A stretch of DNA of 64,000 nucleotides from Rachycentron canadum (lineage: Eukaryota > Chordata > Actinopteri > Carangiformes > Rachycentridae). The notes under the pieces were generated by a model, which was not told the DNA's origin, searched no databases, and worked only from the letters and a program-made list of their open reading frames with translations. The translations under genes were made by a program, and so were the position numbers. Positions within the stretch are counted from its first letter, which is position 1. Every line of letters starts with the position of its first letter. The stretch covers positions 874,405-938,404 of the forward strand of contig CM076669.1 of NCBI GenBank assembly GCA_038496675.1, written 5' to 3'. Shown here in pieces: positions 12,201 to 21,200 of the stretch.

Positions 12201-15200
12201 CCATGAGGGGGCGTCCAAAATAGGAGGAGGTCCCCAGAGGAGGAGAGAGACAGGGGGAGGAGGGACGCCACTGCAGGAGCTGGAGACAAGGAAAAGGACA
12301 AGATGATGAAAAAGATGAAAAAAGAAGAACAGAAATGAAAAGAGAAATAACTTACCTGTGCTGACGGTGCTTTCTGATTGGCTCGTCAGCTCGCCACTCC
12401 TGGACGTTACCGCCACACGATAGGTCAAGCCAGGAGTCAGCTGATGGATGGCGACTCCTGCGGCGTCTGAAGGAAGTGTCTTCTCCCAGACGCTCGTGCC
12501 ATTGGTCGAAAGTGTGACGATGAGTGCGTCCAGGTCGCCGTTGGGCCGTTGCCATGACAACAACAAGCTTGTGCTGTTGCTAACGTCAGTGGTGAGGTTT
12601 GAAACAGGAGAAGGAACTAAAAAGGAAGAAGAGACCAAGATATAAGACACGTTTTCTCTCTCTCTCTCTCTCTCTCTCTCTACGAACCTGTCTGGGCCTC
12701 GATCATCCTGTGGTTCTGTAGATTTCCGGCCTCCGTCACCACGGTAACGTTGTACAGTCGTCCAGGAGTCAGGCCAGCGAGTGTGTGTCGTGTCGTCGTG
12801 TTCTCTAACGTCTCGTTCTTCAGCAGACCTGAAGACACAGAAGAGAAGGTCACATGACTCTCATGCTGCTTGTTCATTGGACAAAGTTTTGGTTTGTGTA
12901 AATTAAGATGATTTGTGTCTTTGTGTGAGCTGCATTTCATAGATATCGTGTTCGTTTATTTTAGGCAGCATGTAGCACACTGTTAGCTTAGCTCGTGTTA
13001 GCGTCGGCCCCTGAGGCATCAGCTCACAGTTTTATATGAGGTTGAATTGTTTGGCGTCTGTTGGTCAGGAAACCAAAACCATGAGCTTTGAACAACAGAG
13101 CTGCAGAGGCGACTCCTGCCATCACACACTTGATTCAATGACATTCAAATTAAACACAGGACAGGGGAGAACGGGGTTGGTTGTCACACTCGTCGAAGCT
13201 CTCGTGAGGCTACGATGAGCTGTTGGTGCAGAAATGTTCAGATTAAAGATCTGGGAATAGTGAAAGAGTGATACAGACTCTGAGGTGGTTCCCACAGCTG
13301 CAGCCTGAAGCGCTCCGTCCTGCCGGGGCCGGCCTGCCAGGAAAGACCCAGGCTGCAGCAGGTCCTGGAGATCACTTCCAGGCCGCTCACTGCCGACGGA
13401 CCTGATGAAACACAGAAACACACAGTCAGGACATTTAAGTCATGACGTGTAGTTGAGACTCCTGCTTTACAACGCAGATATTAATAGGATCATCTTGTCA
13501 CGGATATATAGACACATCTGTGTGTGTCCAGGACTGAGACTTTGGCCTGATTTGCTCAAAGACTGGAAAATGTAGCCTGGATCCCAAACAGCAGGACTGT
13601 TCCTTTAGAGTGATTTATCTGTTTTGAGCATGAGGCTCAGTCAGACAGCAGGAAGTTTTCAGCAGGAAAAGGATCCATCTCCTCAAATCTGTGTCCTTGT
13701 CATCAAAGTGTGAGCACGGTGGGAGTCCTGTTGACACACTGAACACACACACACTAAAAGCACCATCCGCCTGTTTAAGAGCTCCCGCCTCCCCACAGCG
13801 CCTCTCTCAGCGTTTGTGTTTGTGCCGCCATGTCGCCGTGTCGCCACCGCTGCTTGAAACTGAAGTGGAACAATATTATCAGGCTGCAACATCTCATCCC
13901 TGCCCTGAAGCCGTGTTCACACAAGCATTTTCACCATTTTGAGTCCAACCACGAAGGTTTCCACGTCGACAATAACTGAGTCTGAAGGATCCTTTGAACA
14001 CCCACTGCTGGATTTTAAACATCAAATCAATTAAATATTTATACTGTATTAATTAAAGATAATGTGACTGCGTCCTTGTGACAAACACAGAACAGTGTGA
14101 ATTTTTGAGCCTATTTTATCAACAAATTTTGGTTTTACAGCACATTTCCTGTGAACACAGTCATGAACACAGGGTTAATGTCCATCACCTTTATAATGTA
14201 GTTGTAATGAAATTTTAAGTGTTTATTAATGCATTTATAAACCTGAATTCAAATTATAACAGATAATAAATGTGAATGAAAATGATGACTGAATAATGAC
14301 AAAATAACCATTTCGTTATTATATACATTTATTATATTGATCAACAGCTTTTCTTCACCTTTAAAGTGAATTTATTTCACTGATATTGTTTTATTCCTGT
14401 TTTTGTTAAACACTATATAACATAGCTTTAGAAAAGTGCTCTATAAAACATTATTATTATTATTTATTAATGATATTATGGATTATTTTATGATTTTCTT
14501 GTCAAACTCATCTTTGTAAGTCAGGAATGAAGTGAGTGTCAAATAACTTATATAATCATATATATGATTATGTCTGTAACTCCAGTTATGGATGCTCTAC
14601 CTGAGGAAGACACACTGGATGAGTGTCTGTCTACATAAAGTTAGCAGGAGACCTGAATGTTCAATTTCTCTTCGTATTTGCTTTTGATAGTAAATGCCTC
14701 TAAATGTCTTATGTTTCTTCATGTCACATATATCAGATCCAGCCAGGGACCATAGAGGGAAGCCTCAGTTTTGGGTCATATTGCTGCTATGATGGCAAAA
14801 TGACATCGGGACAACGGGTCTTTTCTTTGTGTTTGTCAGAGAGCAGAACATGGTGGGGCGGGAGGAGACCAAACAGGGAGCTAAAAGAGCAGGAACACTG
14901 GACTGAGGTTGAACAGGTGAGACAAACACCACAACACGTGAGTGATGAGTAATAAAACAGGCAGTGATCAGGTAGTTGAGTATTGAACCTGTGACGTTAC
15001 AGCAGGTAAAAATAAAGCAGTAGGTCTAAAGGTCAGAGCACGTCCAGCCTTCACAGATAAGAAACCACAAACACCACAGAAGAAGTGTTTCGCATTGCTC
15101 AGAAGGTTACTGTCGGTAGTGGACTGGGAGCAGTAACACCCCGCTTCCTCCAAATGCAACACACATATACACATATACAAAGACACGCAAACACACACAT

Positions 15201-18200
15201 GCACACACCCTCACGCCCTTTCCCAGTGCTTCCCACAGAACAAAGGAACAATGGAGGGAGGAAATGGCTGAACCCTGAGCTCTGCCCACGATGGAAATAT
15301 ACACTGAGGGTCCAACTTCTGTTCTGGACGCCCGCCACTGTGGACGCACAACACACATACATACACACACACTTTTACTGCTCTATCATTCTCTCTCAGC
15401 AGGGCAGTGGTTCCTGTAGCTAATCACAGAGCTACAGAGGGGAAGCTGCATGACATTAACTCTGAGACACACACACAAAGAGTCAACACAACATGGAGGT
15501 CGTGCCGTGTTCTTTAACTTCAAACGACACGAGGTCAGAGCAGATGGAAACAATAGAACAAAACAGAATACAACTGCATATTTGGAGTAAATACTGTGAA
15601 CTGAATTCAGGCGTCTCACAGGTAACAGGCCGGTTGTCTCAGGTACAGGTGTGTGCAGATCTAAAACCTCTGGATGTTACACAACAATGTGTTAATTAAT
15701 TGACACATGTTGTAGGTGATCAAGGTGGAGGAAACCTTTACATAAGTCAATCAACAGAAAATTAAAAGACAGCTGTTTAATTTTTATCTAATTAAATCGC
15801 CTGGTTGCATCAAAAATTTGGTAATAATTATTAGGTTGTGGATATTTGATCAAATGAAACTTCAAAATGCTTAAAATAACCAAACAATGAATCAATTGAA
15901 AAAAGAAAATAATTGTTATATATTGTTAACTAGGTGTTTGACTAATCAGCCATAAGAACTGATTGATGAGTTTTTTACAGTACAATCACTGGTTGTTAAA
16001 GAAGTCAGATTGTATTGAAGTCTATGGGAAAATGTCCCTACTTCTCCTTGATTTATTAGCTCAGTAAACGTTTTCCTAATGAGTTTATGGTCTCAGTCTC
16101 TAGTTTCAAGTCTTCAATACAACATGATGTTCATTTTTTAAATGATGGTCCATTTAGAGGAAAATAGACCAGAAAGCAGGGGATGGATTAGGGGGCGTGG
16201 CTACTGTGTGATTGACAGACAGATCAATTAATTTACAGATTTTTTTTTTTAAATTGTTGGTCAATAAAACAATGAAATAAAATAGTTAAAATGTTAAATT
16301 CTCCAGTGTTGTTTAATTTCACAGTTTAGGATCACATCTGACAAAGAGGAGCATCAAATCCTCACGTTTACGAAGCTGGAAACAACAAATATTTCAGAGT
16401 TTACATTTGAAAAATTACTAAAACTATGATTCAATTATCAAAAGAGATGCCACTTCATTTTCTGTCACTGACTAATTAATTGATTTGGTTCTAATCTCTC
16501 TGAAGTTGTTCAATCTCTATTAATCACATGTTTTGTATGTTATATTTATCTGTGACAAATAAGCACAGTGAACAAACAGTAACGTAAAATATAAATAGAA
16601 AAGTAAAACTCAAACAGTCAGAGCGTCTGTCTGGGAGACAGACCTGTCTCCACCAGTCAAACACAGGTGTAACTAAAAACATTATTAATGGCCCAGTTCC
16701 ATTAAAATGTGCCAGTGCTCTGTACTGGGTGTTCTGGCTCAGCCTCACACCTAAATGGAACAGAGCCATCAATAATGTTATTGGTTACAAACTGAAAGAA
16801 AATCGAACAGATCAAAACCTGAAAACACTCAAATAAAAACAAACTGTATCTATTGATTGTCTGCTGCAGTGATTTTACACAGGATTATTCGTACAACTGG
16901 CCATGGCACTTGTGGTTCTAGCATCCTGTCAGGGAACACTGGGCGGGTTAGGGTTAGACTCGGTCAATTCAAACTGAACTGAAATATGTCGAAATACAAA
17001 GATCCTTAACATGTCAGAATAACAAAACAATTACACTTAATTAAATCTACAGGTTTTCTCCAGACGTACACCCTGGACCTTATTAAAGGTCCATACCTAA
17101 ATGATGTCCATGTCTTTTTTTATTGTAAAGGTCTAGGTTCTATATTAATACTGTGGAAGAAGAGAGGTTCAGATCCTCTCTTCTGATTGGCTCAGATACC
17201 CTCCTCTGATTGGCTGAGCTCAGAGCTCAGCCTGAGAGGAGATGTAAAACTACACTGAGATGGTTTTTAGTTCTTAAAAACACAAATACATCTTCTGATG
17301 GATGGACTCTTCAAAATCAAACAGAAGTAAAAAAAATATGAGCTTTTGATATAAAATATGGTTCTTTCAATAAAACATGGGACCTTTAAAGTTTTTGTTG
17401 GCACTTGTTAGTGTGAGACTACAGCTACTGTGTGGAGCTGGAGCTGAGGAAAGGAGCTTTTAACTCTATCACGTTCTTCATCAGCGGATGGACTTTACTT
17501 TGAAGGTGTTCGAACTTCATAGTAAAAACAATTACAAAATAATTAATCATAAAAATCAACTGATCTCTCACTGATCATCTGTGGATGAAGCCTGATGATG
17601 GATGGTGGATGCTGGGAAGGATTTCTGTCAGTACTGGATCAGGACTTACTGGTGTGCAGGGTGACGTTTTTTGCCTCCTCGTCTTTCTGGGATTGAACCT
17701 GCAGCTGGTAGGCAGTGCCAGGCTTCAGCTGATCCAACACACAGGTGAAAACATCCTCCTCCACACTCTTATTCCCTCCATCCTCGACTCCTAGATGGTT
17801 GGTTTCCAGAGAGTTAGCTGGTGTCTCCTCCTCCCTTCCCCTCACCTCCTCCTCTCCCTGCTCCCCACCTCTGATCTCATTAGTCACCAACTCCTCGTCT
17901 CCTTTTCCTCTTCTTCTACACTCTGTGTTGTTTGCTCCAGAGTCCATGATGAAGGAGCAGCCCCGTCCAGGTGTGCTAACAGTCAGTGATATGAAGTCCA
18001 GACCCGAGACTGGTTCAGCTACAGAGATGCTACATCGGACTGGCTGGTCCTTAGTGGGAGCTGCACTGCTCACATCCTGACAGGAGACATGACGCAAACA
18101 TCAGTGAGACCACATATTGAAATAAAACAACAAAATGAACATCGTGTTGTATTGAAGCCTTGAAACTAGAGACTGAGACCATAAACTCATGAGGAAAACG

Positions 18201-21200
18201 TTTACTGAGCTAATAAATCAAGGAGAAGTAGGGACATTTTCCCATAGACTTCAACACAATCTGACTTCTTTAACAACCAGTGGAGTCGCCCCCTGATGGT
18301 CATTAGAGAGGATGAAGGTTTAAGGCTCTTCAGAGCAGAGTCCAGGTCCAGGTTTAGGGACAGTCTGTGGTCTGGTCGTCCACGGCTCCGGTGGTTTGAT
18401 AAGACGGAATAAAATGTCGTTAATTGTCCCCAGGGGAAAAATAATTTTGCATCTCCACAATAAATGAACATATTGTCCAATAAATGCGAACACAACTTTA
18501 AGGATGTAAATATTCAGTCATTCACACTTTCATCTTCTCAACTGGATGACTGTAACTTCCTCTGGCATAAATGTCTTTTTTTTCTTTTTCCTGGTTTTAA
18601 GAGACGGCATCACATCCTTCTTATAGCCGCTTTCCTCCATTGGCTCCTTGTGTCTCTTAGACTTGACTTTAAAGTGAGGGGCCCTTTTGCCATCAGGGGC
18701 CCTCGACTCTGGGCCGACCTGCCCAATGAGACGAGGCAGAGATGAGACATTTTTATAGACTCGCTTTTATGTGATGTTGTCATTTTACTTTTTATGATAT
18801 CCTTTTATTAGAACTATTTTTTTCGTCTCTTATTGTTTTCACTGTGTGCATGTGTTGTATCTGCTCCCTGTAAATCCACCACAGTCACGTCCTCCTCGGA
18901 TTCATGTGTCAAAGCACTTTGCAAACTCTGATTTTAAAGGTGCTGTATGAATAAAGATCTTATGTCTTATTTTGATAAGAAAATTGGGGATCTGTGGCAA
19001 CGGAGGCCTATTTACCCCCTTGTGTGTTTTATAAATAAACTTCAGCAGTGTGACCAGAGGAAATCATCTGGGAGTCACTTTTGATTCAGGCATAAATTTT
19101 AATAAAACATTTTATGAAATCAGCCGCTGATCAGATCAGGAGCAGAGATCAGATCATTTCTTTCATCCAGTGACAAACAGAGACGCTTCAGCCTTCGTCT
19201 CCATGAAGGAGGGAAACAACGAGCATCTGCAGCCGTCTTTACGTCCACAGGAGACCAGCGGCTCGTTTTCAGTCTGTAGACTTTAGGTGGAGCTCACTTT
19301 GATCCCACGGTTCTGAAAACATTTCTGGAGACCAAGACTGAACCAGCCACAGGTTTCCCTTCGTTTCTAATATTTGAAATATTCATGTAATCAAAGTCGC
19401 TTTGGAAAAAAATGTAATATTTTAGATTTTAGGTTTAAATACTTTCAAAGACTTGGGGAATTAAATGTTGTCAAAGTGCGGCTGAATTGTCTGTAACCAC
19501 TAACAGATCGACCTTCACTACAGGAGCCTAGAAACTGCTTTTGATCTATATTAATATTGGAATATTTTTAATGGAAACATGCAAAAGCAGAGACATTGAC
19601 CCTGTCGTGTTGAAGTGCTAAAGAAACTGTTGCAGGAGTGAATCAGCTGCAGATATTTAAAGAACTGTATCTGCACCGTTTTTGTCTTTAATGACTTTTT
19701 GTGTTTGACCTCCAGCCTTGTGCATGTAGGAGAGTTTGGGCAGTGGGTGAAATTGTAGTGACAGTGACAGTTGTTCTGAGCTGTGTAACCTTTAATACGG
19801 GGAAACAGAACAGAAAATAAAATAATTTGTCACTGATAATGAAGTTCAGGGAGTTCAGAGACAATAACGCTGCAGGGAGGAGACACTGACAGATAAACAG
19901 ACAGGAAGAGAAGGAAATGACAGCTGAGGAAAATAAAACTGGATAAATATTAGTGTAACATGCTGTTCTGGTCAAATCCTGCGAGCTGCTCTGAAATCTG
20001 ATTAATGAGGACACTTACATCCATCCCAATTATCCAGTCAGTGAAATCCTGTCTCATGTGGAAACACTGTCATCTCCGGGTTGTGTTTAGCTTAGCACAA
20101 AGACGGAAGATGGTTATTAGCTTCCTGCCTTTCCAACCTTCAAACAGCTCCACAGATGTCGAATCTACAAGCTGCACGGTGGCTACTGAACATGATTGTA
20201 TGCAGCTCTGGCTGAATTAAACTGACGAACTGTGTCTTTTACACAGTGCACGTTACATAAGCACTTGGTTTTTATACTGTACGAATCCTAATCGGACCAA
20301 TAATCTATATCGATCAGTCATCAGGATCGATCCGTACTTCATAGTTAGACACACAGATGTCGTAGCTGCTGTCTTAGATATTGTGTTTATTTTGTAAAGC
20401 ATGTAGCATACAGTTAGCTTGTGTTAGCGTCTGACCTTGATGCATGAGCTCATTTGGGGTTTGTTGGTCAGAAAAACAAACTGACTCTTAACCAAAAGCT
20501 GCTCAGAGCTGCAGAGCTGGGTGTTTGCTCTCTGGACTAACAACCTCATTTTACAGGTACTTTTATTGTATAATTCCCTTTGTGTAGTTTTTGTTCATAG
20601 GTTATTGCTGAGTTTTGCATTTCGTGCAGTTCTGTAGTATTTGAAAGGGACGAGTGCTCAGAACTGGCTTTGACTCTATAACAGCAGTGTGTTGTATTTA
20701 TTTAATCTGACTACTTTCCCCTTACACAAATAAACATTAGGTACATAATTACATATTAAAAACAAAATATTAGTCCTCACAATATCTTGTTACAAAGTTT
20801 CCTTCTTTAAACAAGCTTTGTAAAACTTTATTCACACTTAAAAAGGGGTAGACAATCTTTGAAAGGAAGAAAAATAAAATAAGCTCTAACAGCTTCATTG
20901 TAACTACAACTGTTTTAAGCAAAATTTAAGAAATAAAAGTGTATGAAAATTCAAGAACTTCTGTATCCAAATCACAATGGTAACAATATGATGTGATGAT
21001 TTTTATTATTTTGTCAAAATGTTTTGTTTTTTAGTTTCATCTGAAAAAAAAGACTGAATATAAATTGATTAGTTTTGAAGTGCAGTGGCGTTACAGTATT
21101 TTACTTCATTCAAATACAAGAAAATGTTTCACATATTGAAGGCAGCTCTGCAGTCAACAGCAAAAACTGTCACTAGCATTATCTTTAAAGAAATATACAT

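Larger units (their letters stand above)
13402..17649. other. ptprb intron 2
   Basis: 4.2 kb. Holds a short retroelement-like tail (14401-14467), CA-rich stretches near 15160-15370, a family A copy (15996-16225) and a family B-like stretch (17090-17280). No coding exon recognised. Confidence 0.65.
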
